From the NCBI GenBank assembly GCA_028532985.1, contig JANCIK010000005.1, forward strand, positions 1,742,501 to 1,806,500: a stretch of 64,000 nt of DNA, in the 5' to 3' direction. Positions 1-12,400 of the stretch are shown one piece after another; the first letter of the stretch is position 1; each line of letters opens with the position of its first letter. A program made the translations under genes and the position numbers. This DNA is from Stropharia rugosoannulata (lineage: Eukaryota > Basidiomycota > Agaricomycetes > Agaricales > Strophariaceae). The notes beneath the pieces were generated by a model. It searched no databases, was not told where the DNA came from, and worked only from the letters and a program-made list of their open reading frames with translations.

Positions 1-2992
1 TCAACTCGCAAATCGACGCAACCACTTGAATTGGTGCATTCTGACTTGCACGGTCCGCTCTCAGTGCCTACGCCCGAGGGACATCGCTACTGGATCACAT
101 TCATCGACGACTGCACTCACCTGCATGCTGTCATGTTCCTGAAGCGCAAGTCAGACGCATTTGATGCATTTAAGGTGTACAAGGCATATGCAGAGAACCA
201 GCTGAATGCGAAAATCAAGGCAATGCAGGATGACAAGGCTGGTGAATACATGTCAAACGAGTTTATACGGTTTATGGAGCAATGCAGCATTCACAGGCGC
301 CACAGCACACGCAATCGGCCTCAGCAAAATGGTGTTGCTGATCGTGCTAACCGCACTATTGCTGAGCACGTCACTGCAATGCTTGTAGAGGCAAAGCTCC
401 CACTCTCGTTTTGGCGACTTGCAGTGTTTGCTTACATTCACGTGTGGAACAGGCTACCTATGTTGTCTCTGACTGACTCTGTTCCCTACACTGCATGGCA
501 TGGCAAGAAACCCGATATGAGCCATCTCCGTGTTTTTGGTTGTGCTGCGTATGTCTTTGTGCAGAGAGACAAACGCAAGTCACTGCAACCACACGTTGAG
601 AAGTGCATCTTCGTCGGTTATCCTACAGGCTACAAAGGCTGGCAGTTCTACAATCCGTCCACTAAGAAGTATGTGATCTCGGAACGTGCTATCTTTGACA
701 AACGCAGTTTTCCTGGTTTGAAGGTCACTTCACCAATCAACCTGTTTCCAAAGGGCATGCCTTCACACTTCTCAGATGTGCCACATTCTGGGGGGGATTC
801 AACTGCTGCCTATTTGCCTGACTTGGATACTGATGACTCGGACGCACCAACTGCACCTGCTTCGGCGGGACCAGCACCATCTGACTCGTCGTCTGACGAC
901 GAACACGATGCACCTACTCCCAACTCGCAGAAACCGACCACTAGTGCGAAATCGTCGAGTTTACCAAAGTGCTCAACTCTGCCTAATTCGCATTCTGGGA
1001 AATCACATGTGCATTCCGGTCCAACTGCTGGTCCTAGCAAGTCGAGTCAAGTACCATCGGATAGGGCGTCGAAAGACGAGTTTGACAGTACCACACCCAA
1101 GTTGGAGTCATCGCATCGCATTCCGCAATCGACGAAAACACCAACATGCTCAACTCGACGAGATCAGCATTCTGCTCCAAACGTGCCCAAACTGCCTCGT
1201 ACTGTTGCACCTCCCATTCCTGTGGAACCCAAGGTCGTTGCTGAGCCTCTGAGACGCACTACACGTGAATCTCGTCCTCCTGGTGAATGGTGGAAAGTCA
1301 AACCTGCTGCTGTGCCCTCCCGCCGTCTACGCCGCTTCCGAGACTGACGACCTCGATAACGACGAACTCAACAGTTACACTGTTGACGAAGGCTTGGAAG
1401 AGGTTCAGTTTGCTGGTGCTGCTACTGTGTCAGATCCCAAGAACTACAAGCAAGCACTCAAGGGCGACGACGCAGACAGATGGCGAGATGCAGCAAACGC
1501 AGAGTACAACACACTGTTGCAGAACAACACATGGGAGATCGTCGACTTGCCACCTGGTGCAAAGGCAATTGGTTCTGGTTGGGTCTTCAAGGTCAAGCGT
1601 CATGCAGATGGCACTGTGGAGCGTTACAAGGCTCGTATTGTCGCAAAGGGCTACAGTCAGCGTCCTGGAGTCGATTACACCGAAGTCTTTGCTCCCACCT
1701 TCCGTCCAGCAACCTTGCGCATGATACTGGCTATTGCAGCTACAGAAGACCTTGAGCTACGCTCTGTGGACATTTCGTCTGCATTCACAAACGGTGACTT
1801 GGATGAGGACATCTACATGCTGCAGCCTGAGGGATTCCATGAAGGCGCACCAAACAAGGTCTGCAAGTTGCGCAAGTTGCTTTACGGTCTCAAGCAATCA
1901 GCTAGGCAGTGGAACACAAAGTTGCATTCAGTTCTCACTGATATGGGCTTCAAGCGTGTGGAAGCAGACAGGTCAGTGTACATCTACTCAGATGGCACAG
2001 TTCGCATTTTTGTGCCTATCTACATTGACGACATCACGTTTGCATCCAAATCGACTTCATCCATTGACCGTGCTGTGAAGCAACTCAGTGAACGATTCAA
2101 ATGCAGGGATCTTGGTGCGACGGAGTTTCTACTAGGTGTTGGCATTACCAGGGATCGCAGCAAACGCAAGATTTCGCTTCACCAGTGCCAGTTCATTCTG
2201 GACATGCTTGAACGTTACAGTATGCAAGATGCAATTCCTGTCACCACTCCTATGTCAGCTGGCACTGTCCTCACTCGTGCAATGGCACCTAGCAGTTCTG
2301 ACGACATTGAGTTCATGCGAAACGTTCCCTACCTCAGTGCCATCGGTTCCCTTCAGTATCTCGCCACAATGACACGTCCTGACATCACACACACTGTGTC
2401 TTACCTCGCTCGCTTTAACAGCAATCCTGGACCGCAGCACTGGACAGCAGTCAAGCACTTGTTCAAGTATCTGAAAGGAACACTTGAGTACAAGTTGGTT
2501 TACTCTGGTTCACTTGGTACAGATCTGTTCACAACTTACTGTGATGCTGCACACAGCGACTGCAAGGACACTGGGCGCTCTACTGGTGGATATGTCGTTC
2601 TCATGGCTGGTGGTGCAATTAGCTGGTCTAGCAAATTGCAGAGCATTGTCACGCTCTCTACCACTGAAGCTGAGTTTGTTGCTGCTGTTGAGGCTGGCAA
2701 GGAGATCTCCTGGATGCGCAACATTCTGCGCGAGTTTGGCTTTACGATTCCGGTTCCCTCCACACTGCACATTGACAATCAGTCTGCTATCAGTGTATCG
2801 AAGAACCCAGAGCACCACGGACGCATGAAGCACCTTGACCTTTGCTTTTACTGGCTACGCGACGCTGTACAGAACAGGATCATCACACCTTCATTTATAC
2901 CAACCACACAGCAGGTAGCTGACATTCTCACCAAACCGCTCTCAGCAGCGAAAGTAGATTACTGTCGCTCTCATATGGGAGTTCGTCCATAG
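1..2992 (+). pseudogene. Copia copy A Gag-Pol, 5' truncated, frameshifted
   Basis: The visible part starts in the integrase core and runs through RT and RNase H to a TAG at 2990-2992. The reading frame from base 31 stays open to about 1347; the frame starting near 1265 takes over to 2992. The break lies at 1311-1345, where copy B has one extra C and one extra T. Integrase acidic residues are Asp 43-45 and Asp 232-234, but the third position (340-342) is GAT (Asp) where B and C have GAA (Glu). RT has a YIDD box near 2022-2033. RNase H has CDAAHSD, TTEAEF and HIDNQSA. The catalytic change and the frameshift make this copy unlikely to be autonomous. Confidence 0.9.
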
Positions 2993-3034
2993 TGTACATA
3001 CTGTAGTATAGAGACTGCTTTGGTCACGGGGGAG

Positions 3035-3240
3035 TGTTAGATTACATAGGCAATCATCACCATCAGCAGTTAAGATTAGATAGTGCGGACTATAATTAGT
3101 TCGCTCCACATTTAGCTTAGTTCGCTCCTGGTAGTATATATAGCATGTACTAGTGTAGATGCCTCTTAATCATCCATTACTACTACCATCCCACCTGAGT
3201 TAGGGGCGCTCTCTGTGCCTATAAGCATCCGCTTTTAACA
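3035..3240 (+). repeat. Copia type I LTR (between copies A and B)
   Basis: A 206-bp LTR running TGTTAG...TTAACA. It is preceded by the polypurine tract cacgggggag and followed directly by the primer-binding site. It contains a TATA-like stretch, gtagtatatatagc, near 3131-3144, which is the probable core promoter. It serves as 3' LTR of copy A and 5' LTR of copy B. It differs from the 8524 LTR by one G. Confidence 0.93.
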
Positions 3241-3257
3241 GGTTATGAGCCCTGCGC
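3241..3257 (+). promoter_or_regulatory. Primer-binding site matching initiator tRNA-Met anticodon arm
   Basis: The sequence ggttatgagccctgcgc begins at the base after the LTR. Its reverse complement, gcgcagggctcataacc, contains the CAT anticodon and matches the anticodon stem-loop of eukaryotic initiator tRNA-Met rather than a tRNA 3' end. Drosophila copia and yeast Ty5 are known to prime from such an internal (half) tRNA. The same site recurs at 8729, 15616, 49858 (one base changed) and, reversed, at 48191-48207. Confidence 0.85.
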
Positions 3258-4007
3258 TCTGAGCAGTCCCTACTCATTGCTACTCTCTCTTATTCTCACT
3301 CTCCTTTCACCTGGGTGGCTTGGTACTTAACCTAACACTCATTCGCGCTCGTTTCGCCTCGTTGTTTCACGAGCAGGACCGCCACGTCACGACCGTCGTT
3401 CTGGTACCACTCTCGTTCCGCGAGCTCAATCGGTCCTCGTGCAATTCGCTTTTTTCTTTACAGGTCTACTGCACTCTCTTGGTTTCACCAGAGACTGCTT
3501 CAGCTTTGGGCTTCCCAGAGCTGTCCGCTCTTTTGCGCTTTTAGGGCTTCCCTGATCGTCGCCCCACTCCGTTCTTTCGAGGATCCACTCTCCATACGTC
3601 CCCCTCGCTACCTGCCGACTGCCACGTCACTACGCTCCGTCGTTCTTCCGCAATCGACCGGTCTTCACCAGAGTGCTCAACTCCTCGAGTTAGGACCTCG
3701 AAATTTGTTCAGCTCACTGCGACCTCCCATCGACGTCGACTCCGTTGCAACTCAGCATACCGATTTCTTGATCATCGATACATCGAGCCCCTAAGTCTCA
3801 TCTCCATTGGTTGCATCGTTGTCGAGCAATTCACACTTTAGTACCCAAGTGCTCAACTCCTCGAGTTTGCAACTCCAATTTTGTCGTCGTTGCCACGCCT
3901 CGAGTTCGTCGTTGTTACCCCTATAACTTGGCAGTCCTAGGTTTCGCGTGTTCGACTATCGGTCCACCCACTCTCACGTCGATCGCATCTCTCATCGTTC
4001 TGCAATC

Positions 4008-7000
4008 ATGTCTTCTTCATCAACACCTCAATTCCCCAAACTGAACTCTGTCAACTATCCATCATGGTCTTCGTTCTCAGGGTGTTTGGCGCATTGTTTC
4101 TGGTGTATCTACTAAACCCAGACTGTCCTCACCGCCTACTGCAGCTGAGGAGACTGCGCTGAAGCATGGTTAACAAAATGGGACAAGGCAGCTGGTATCA
4201 TCTTCCTGGCAGTGGAGAATGACCAAATGATACATCTTAACAATGATTCTGACGATCCAGTCAAGATGTGGTCTGCACTCGCATCTGTGCACCTCCAGAA
4301 GCGTCCTGGTACACGCTTCAATGCCTACGACGACCTGTTCTCTATCAGGAAGCAGGAAGACGAGACCTTGCAGTCCTTGATGAACAGAGTGGACACTGCC
4401 ATTCGCAGGATCCAGGATTTGCGTCCTGACAAGTACGACCTCACTAACTTGGATGAAGAACTCACCTGCATGACGCTTATCCGTGCACTACCAGATGAGT
4501 ACAGCGCATTTGCATCGTCTCTGCTGCTTCGAGACACTCTCAACAAGACTGTGCTGCAGCAGGCCTTTGTGACAGAGGAAGCGCAACGTCGACATCGTGC
4601 TGCTGAATCATCTGCCGTTGCACTTGCACTCGCTGCACGCCAGAAAGCGGTCTCTGACTCGCCTACTGGGCCATGCACGTTTTGTGGGTTAGACGGACAC
4701 ATGCAATCGACGTGCTTTCGATTTGAGCGTGCACGGAAGGATGCAAGGTCGTCTGCACAACAGGGCGCATCGCAAAAGCAAGGGAAATCGAGGGGTAGAG
4801 GGAAGGGCAAGCAGAAGGCAAATGCGGCGAAAGAAGAAAGCGAATCAACTGAAGAGTTTGCTGGTTCTGCAAGTGCTTGCTCCTCTAATGACTCTGGCAT
4901 TGACACTGACTATGAATGGCTTGCAGACACGGGCACTACTAGCCACATGACGCCTCATCGACAATGGATGTACGATTACAAGCCTCACGTCGTTCCCATT
5001 CGTCTTGCAGACCATACTATAGTATACTCGGCCGGTATAGGGTCAGTTGTCATCCACCCGGTTATTAATGGGAAGGAAGCGCCTTCTGTAGAGATATCTC
5101 GCATTTTACATGTACCATTGCTTAAGAATAAGTTACTTGCTTGTTTATACCTCACCAAACGCAAAGGCATGATTATGGAAGTTGATGACAGTACTATGCA
5201 CTTCAAGCGAAACGGCAAGACTCTGTTCACTGCAACGATTACTGCATCTCACAGTGGTATCCTGAATGCGCTCACGGAGCCTGCTACACAGTCTGCAAAT
5301 GCAACGTCGACTCTACCACTGAATGCTGAGCTATGGCATCGTCGTTGCGGACATCACAGCCATGCACACATCAACAAGCTGCTCTCGAAGGATCTGGTCA
5401 CTGGCATGCTCGTAACATCGAAAGAGCAACCAGATCCGATTTGCGAAGCATGCTTAGCTGGCAAGATGACGTCTGGCACATTTCCGAGCTCAACTCGCAA
5501 ATCGACGCAACCACTTGAATTGGTGCATTCTGACTTGCACGGTCCGCTCTCAGTGCCTACGCCCGAGGGACATCGCTACTGGATCACATTCATCGACGAC
5601 TGCACTCACCTGCATGCTGTCATGTTCCTGAAGCGCAAGTCAGACGCATTTGATGCATTTAAGGTGTACAAGGCATATGCAGAGAACCAGCTGAATGCGA
5701 AAATCAAGGCAATGCAGGATGACAAGGCTGGTGAATACATGTCAAACGAGTTTATACGGTTTATGGAGCAATGCAGCATTCACAGGCGCCACAGCACACG
5801 CAATCGGCCTCAGCAAAATGGTGTTGCTGAACGTGCTAACCGCACTATTGCTGAGCACGTCACTGCAATGCTTGTAGAGGCAAAGCTCCCACTCTCGTTT
5901 TGGCGACTTGCAGTGTTTGCTTACATTCACGTGTGGAACAGGCTACCTATGTTGTCTCTGACTGACTCTGTTCCCTACACTGCATGGCATGGCAAGAAAC
6001 CCGATATGAGCCATCTCCGTGTTTTTGGTTGTGCTGCGTATGTCTTTGTGCAGAGAGACAAACGCAAGTCACTGCAACCACACGTTGAGAAGTGCATCTT
6101 CGTCGGTTATCCTACAGGCTACAAAGGCTGGCAGTTCTACAATCCGTCCACTAAGAAGTATGTGATCTCGGAACGTGCTATCTTTGACAAACGCAGTTTT
6201 CCTGGTTTGAAGGTCACTTCACCAATCAACCTGTTTCCAAAGGGCATGCCTTCACACTTCTCAGATGTGCCACATTCTGGGGGGGATTCAACTGCTGCCT
6301 ATTTGCCTGACTTGGATACTGATGACTCGGACGCACCAACTGCACCTGCTTCGGCGGGACCAGCACCATCTGACTCGTCGTCTGACGACGAACACGATGC
6401 ACCTACTCCCAACTCGCAGAAACCGACCACTAGTGCGAAATCGTCGAGTTTACCAAAGTGCTCAACTCTGCCTAATTCGCATTCTGGGAAATCACATGTG
6501 CATTCCGGTCCAACTGCTGGTCCTAGCAAGTCGAGTCAAGTACCATCGGATAGGGCGTCGAAAGACGAGTTTGACAGTACCACACCCAAGTTGGAGTCAT
6601 CGCATCGCATTCCGCAATCGACGAAAACACCAACATGCTCAACTCGACGAGATCAGCATTCTGCTCCAAACGTGCCCAAACTGCCTCGTACTGTTGCACC
6701 TCCCATTCCTGTGGAACCCAAGGTCGTTGCTGAGCCTCTGAGACGCACTACACGTGAATCTCGTCCTCCTGGTGAATGGTGGAAAGTCAAACCTGCTGCT
6801 GTGCCCCTCCCGCCGTCTACGCCGCTTTCCGAGACTGACGACCTCGATAACGACGAACTCAACAGTTACACTGTTGACGAAGGCTTGGAAGAGGTTCAGT
6901 TTGCTGGTGCTGCTACTGTGTCAGATCCCAAGAACTACAAGCAAGCACTCAAGGGCGACGACGCAGACAGATGGCGAGATGCAGCAAACGCAGAGTACAA

Positions 7001-8481
7001 CACACTGTTGCAGAACAACACATGGGAGATCGTCGACTTGCCACCTGGTGCAAAGGCAATTGGTTCTGGTTGGGTCTTCAAGGTCAAGCGTCATGCAGAT
7101 GGCACTGTGGAGCGTTACAAGGCTCGTATTGTCGCAAAGGGCTACAGTCAGCGTCCTGGAGTCGATTACACCGAAGTCTTTGCTCCCACCTTCCGTCCAG
7201 CAACCTTGCGCATGATACTGGCTATTGCAGCTACAGAAGACCTTGAGCTACGCTCTGTGGACATTTCGTCTGCATTCACAAACGGTGACTTGGATGAGGA
7301 CATCTACATGCTGCAGCCTGAGGGATTCCATGAAGGCGCACCAAACAAGGTCTGCAAGTTGCGCAAGTTGCTTTACGGTCTCAAGCAATCAGCTAGGCAG
7401 TGGAACACAAAGTTGCATTCAGTTCTCACTGATATGGGCTTCAAGCGTGTGGAAGCAGACAGGTCAGTGTACATCTACTCAGATGGCACAGTTCGCATTT
7501 TTGTGCCTATCTACATTGACGACATCACGTTTGCATCCAAATCGACTTCATCCATTGACCGTGCTGTGAAGCAACTCAGTGAACGATTCAAATGCAGGGA
7601 TCTTGGTGCGACGGAGTTTCTACTAGGTGTTGGCATTACCAGGGATCGCAGCAAACGCAAGATTTCGCTTCACCAGTGCCAGTTCATTCTGGACATGCTT
7701 GAACGTTACAGTATGCAAGATGCAATTCCTGTCACCACTCCTATGTCAGCTGGCACTGTCCTCACTCGTGCAATGGCACCTAGCAGTTCTGACGACATTG
7801 AGTTCATGCGAACGTTCCCTACCTCAGTGCCATCGGTTCCCTTCAGTATCTCGCCACAATGACACGTCCTGACATCACACACACTGTGTCTTACCTCGCT
7901 CGCTTTAACAGCAATCCTGGACCGCAGCACTGGACAGCAGTCAAGCACTTGTTCAAGTATCTGAAAGGAACACTTGAGTACAAGTTGGTTTACTCTGGTT
8001 CACTTGGTACAGATCTGTTCACAACTTACTGTGATGCTGCACACAGCGACTGCAAGGACACTGGGCGCTCTACTGGTGGATATGTCGTTCTCATGGCTGG
8101 TGGTGCAATTAGCTGGTCTAGCAAATTGCAGAGCATTGTCACGCTCTCTACCACTGAAGCTGAGTTTGTTGCTGCTGTTGAGGCTGGCAAGGAGATCTCC
8201 TGGATGCGCAACATTCTGCGCGAGTTTGGCTTTACGATTCCGGTTCCTCCACACTGCACATTGACAATCAGTCTGCTATCAGTGTATCGAAGAACCCAGA
8301 GCACCACGGACGCATGAAGCACCTTGACCTTTGCTTTTACTGGCTACGCGACGCTGTACAGAACAGGATCATCACACCTTCATTTATACCAACCACACAG
8401 CAGGTAGCTGACATTCTCACCAAACCGCTCTCAGCAGCGAAAGTAGATTACTGTCGCTCTCATATGGGAGTTCGTCCATAG
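4008..8481 (+). pseudogene. Copia copy B Gag-Pol polyprotein, three or four frame breaks
   Basis: The best start is ATG 4008 (MSSSSTPQFPKLNS..., aligning with the type II start MSFFATPQFDKLS). The frame is lost near 4080 by a deletion shared with copy C, and again at about 4161 by a missing T. From 4212 a single frame runs to 7862. Counting from 4212: CCHC knuckle CTFCGLDGHMQSTC at residues 155-168, protease D239-T-G, integrase HHCC around 374-420, catalytic D441, D504, E540 (D-D-35-E), then RT with YIDD. A missing A near 7811 and a missing C near 8246 break RT/RNase H. The remaining RNase H is in the frame 7859-8317 and beyond to TAG 8479-8481. One-base losses in short runs may be consensus errors. 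Confidence 0.9.
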
Positions 8482-8523
8482 TGTACATACTGTAGTATAG
8501 AGACTGCTTTGGTCACGGGGGAG

Positions 8524-8728
8524 TGTTAGATTACATAGGCAATCATCACCATCAGCAGTTAAGATTAGATAGTGCGGACTATAATTAGTTCGCTCCACAT
8601 TTAGCTTAGTTCGCTCCTGGTAGTATATATAGCATGTACTAGTGTAGATGCCTCTTAATCATCCATTACTACTACCATCCCACCTGAGTTAGGGCGCTCT
8701 CTGTGCCTATAAGCATCCGCTTTTAACA
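8524..8728 (+). repeat. Copia type I LTR (between copies B and C)
   Basis: A 205-bp LTR, TGTTAG...TTAACA, identical to the 3035 LTR except that it lacks one G in the gttaggggcgc run. It is followed by the same tRNA-Met-type primer-binding site at 8729-8745. It serves as 3' LTR of B and 5' LTR of C. Confidence 0.93.
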
Positions 8729-9497
8729 GGTTATGAGCCCTGCGCTCTGAGCAGTCCCTACTCATTGCTACTCTCTCTTATTCTCACTCTCCTTTCACCT
8801 GGGTGGCTTGGTACTTAACCTAACACTCATTCGCGCTCGTTTCGCCTCGTTGTTTCACGAGCAGGACCGCCACGTCACGACCGTCGTTCTGGTACCACTC
8901 TCGTTCCGCGAGCTCAATCGGTCCTCGTGCAATTCGCTTTTTTTTCTTTACAGGTCTACTGCACTCTCTTGGTTTCACCAGAGACTGCTTCAGCTTTGGG
9001 CTTCCCAGAGCTGTCCGCTCTTTTGCGCTTTTAGGGCTTCCCTGATCGTCGCCCCACTCCGTTCTTTCGAGGATCCACTCTCCATACGTCCCCCTCGCTA
9101 CCTGCCGACTGCCACGTCACTACGCTCCGTCGTTCTTCCGCAATCGACCGGTCTTCACCAGAGTGCTCAACTCCTCGAGTTAGGACCTCGAAATTTGTTC
9201 AGCTCACTGCGACCTCCCATCGACGTCGACTCCGTTGCAACTCAGCATACCGATTTCTTGATCATCGATACATCGAGCCCCTAAGTCTCATCTCCATTGG
9301 TTGCATCGTTGTCGAGCAATTCACACTTTAGTACCCAAGTGCTCAACTCCTCGAGTTTGCAACTCCAATTTTGTCGTCGTTGCCACGCCTCGAGTTCGTC
9401 GTTGTTACCCCTATAACTTGGCAGTCCTAGGTTTCGCGTGTTCGACTATCGGTCCACCCACTCTCACGTCGATCGCATCTCTCATCGTTCTGCAATC

Positions 9498-12400
9498 ATG
9501 TCTTCTTCATCAACACCTCAATTCCCCAAACTGAACTCTGTCAACTATCCATCATGGTCTTCGTTCTCAGGGTGTTTGGCGCATTGTTTCTGGTGTATCT
9601 ACTAAACCCAGACTGTCCTCACCGCCTACTGCAGCTGAGGAGACTGCGCTTGAAGCATGGTTAACAAAATGGGACAAGGCAGCTGGTATCATCTTCCTGG
9701 CAGTGGAGAATGACCAAATGATACATCTTAACAATGATTCTGACGATCCAGTCAAGATGTGGTCTGCACTCGCATCTGTGCACCTCCAGAAGCGTCCTGG
9801 TACACGCTTCAATGCCTACGACGACCTGTTCTCTATCAGGAAGCAGGAAGACGAGACCTTGCAGTCCTTGATGAACAGAGTGGACACTGCCATTCGCAGG
9901 ATCCAGGATTTGCGTCCTGACAAGTACGACCTCACTAACTTGGATGAAGAACTCACCTGCATGACGCTTATCCGTGCACTACCAGATGAGTACAGCGCAT
10001 TTGCATCGTCTCTGCTGCTTCGAGACACTCTCAACAAGACTGTGCTGCAGCAGGCCTTTGTGACAGAGGAAGCGCAACGTCGACATCGTGCTGCTGAATC
10101 ATCTGCCGTTGCACTTGCACTCGCTGCACGCCAGAAAGCGGTCTCTGACTCGCCTACTGGGCCATGCACGTTTTGTGGGTTAGACGGACACATGCAATCG
10201 ACGTGCTTTCGATTTGAGCGTGCACGGAAGGATGCAAGGTCGTCTGCACAACAGGGCGCATCGCAAAAGCAAGGGAAATCGAGGGGTAGAGGAAGGGCAA
10301 GCAGAAGGCAAATGCGGCGAAGAAGAAAGCGAATCAACTGAAGAGTTTGCTGGTTCTGCAAGTGCTTGCTCCTCTAATGACTCTGGCATTGACACTGACT
10401 ATGAATGGCTTGCAGACACGGGCACTACTAGCCACATGACGCCTCATCGACAATGGATGTACGATTACAAGCCTCACGTCGTTCCCATTCGTCTTGCAGA
10501 CCATACTATAGTATACTCGGCCGGTATAGGGTCAGTTGTCATCCACCCGGTTATTAATGGGAAGGAAGCGCCTTCTGTAGAGATATCTCGCATTTTACAT
10601 GTACCATTGCTTAAGAATAAGTTACTTGCTTGTTTATACCTCACCAAACGCAAAGGCATGATTATGGAAGTTGATGACAGTACTATGCACTTCAAGCGAA
10701 ACGGCAAGACTCTGTTCACTGCAACGATTACTGCATCTCACAGTGGTATCCTGAATGCGCTCACGGAGCCTGCTACACAGTCTGCAAATGCAACGTCGAC
10801 TCTACCACTGAATGCTGAGCTATGGCATCGTCGTTGCGGACATCACAGCCATGCACACATCAACAAGCTGCTCTCGAAGGATCTGGTCACTGGCATGCTC
10901 GTAACATCGAAAGAGCAACCAGATCCGATTTGCGAAGCATGCTTAGCTGGCAAGATGACGTCTGGCACATTTCCGAGCTCAACTCGCAAATCGACGCAAC
11001 CACTTGAATTGGTGCATTCTGACTTGCACGGTCCGCTCTCAGTGCCTACGCCCGAGGGACATCGCTACTGGATCACATTCATCGACGACTGCACTCACCT
11101 GCATGCTGTCATGTTCCTGAAGCGCAAGTCAGACGCATTTGATGCATTTAAGGTGTACAAGGCATATGCAGAGAACCAGCTGAATGCGAAAATCAAGGCA
11201 ATGCAGGATGACAAGGCTGGTGAATACATGTCAAACGAGTTTATACGGTTTATGGAGCAATGCAGCATTCACAGGCGCCACAGCACACGCAATCGGCCTC
11301 AGCAAAATGGTGTTGCTGAACGTGCTAACCGCACTATTGCTGAGCACGTCACTGCAATGCTTGTAGAGGCAAAGCTCCCACTCGTTTTGGCGACTTGCAG
11401 TGTTTGCTTACATTCACGTGTGGAACAGGCTACCTATGTTGTCTCTGACTGACTCTGTTCCCTACACTGCATGGCATGGCAAGAAACCCGATATGAGCCA
11501 TCTCCGTGTTTTTGGTTGTGCTGCGTATGTCTTTGTGCAGAGAGACAAACGCAAGTCACTGCAACCACACGTTGAGAAGTGCATCTTCGTCGGTTATCCT
11601 ACAGGCTACAAAGGCTGGCAGTTCTACAATCCGTCCACTAAGAAGTATGTGATCTCGAACGTGCTATCTTTGACAAACGCAGTTTTCCTGGTTTGAAGGT
11701 CACTTCACCAATCAACCTGTTTCCAAAGGGCATGCCTTCACACTTCTCAGATGTGCCACATTCTGGGGGGGATTCAACTGCTGCCTATTTGCCTGACTTG
11801 GATACTGATGACTCGGACGCACCAACTGCACCTGCTTCGGCGGGACCAGCACCATCTGACTCGTCGTCTGACGACGAACACGATGCACCTACTCCCAACT
11901 CGCAGAAACCGACCACTAGTGCGAAATCGTCGAGTTTACCAAAGTGCTCAACTCTGCCTAATTCGCATTCTGGGAAATCACATGTGCATTCCGGTCCAAC
12001 TGCTGGTCCTAGCAAGTCGAGTCAAGTACCATCGGATAGGGCGTCGAAAGACGAGTTTGACAGTACCACACCCAAGTTGGAGTCATCGCATCGCATTCCG
12101 CAATCGACGAAAACACCAACATGCTCAACTCGACGAGATCAGCATTCTGCTCCAAACGTGCCCAAACTGCCTCGTACTGTTGCACCTCCCATTCCTGTGG
12201 AACCCAAGGTCGTTGCTGAGCCTCTGAGACGCACTACACGTGAATCTCGTCCTCCTGGTGAATGGTGGAAAGTCAAACCTGCTGCTGTGCCCTCCCGCCG
12301 TCTACGCCGCTTTCCGAGACTGACGACCTCGATAACGACGAACTCAACAGTTACACTGTTGACGAAGGCTTGGAAGAGGTTCAGTTTGCTGGTGCTGCTA

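Larger units (their letters stand above)
3035..8728 (+). mobile_element. Copia type I copy B, LTR to LTR
   Basis: This is the most complete type I element in the window: 5' LTR 3035-3240, PBS, a pyrimidine-rich leader of about 770 nt (3241-4007), the Gag-Pol gene, polypurine tract and 3' LTR 8524-8728. The domain order protease, integrase, RT, RNase H defines Ty1/Copia (Pseudoviridae-like). The leader contains no ORF I would support as a gene. Both LTRs are shared with neighbouring copies, so there is no target-site duplication to read. Confidence 0.93.

Noticed and set aside
776..1252. A 158-codon alternative frame in the Copia linker, repeated in every copy (for example at 6265 and 11751)
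   Set aside because: It is a shadow frame over the Ser/Thr/Pro-rich linker, conserved only because the copies are near-identical; no start context or known domain.
3320..4044. Small frames in the Copia leader (3320-3544, 3811-4044, and equivalents at 8808-9534)
   Set aside because: They lie in the pyrimidine-rich leader, change length between near-identical copies because of one-base indels, and lack conserved protein features.
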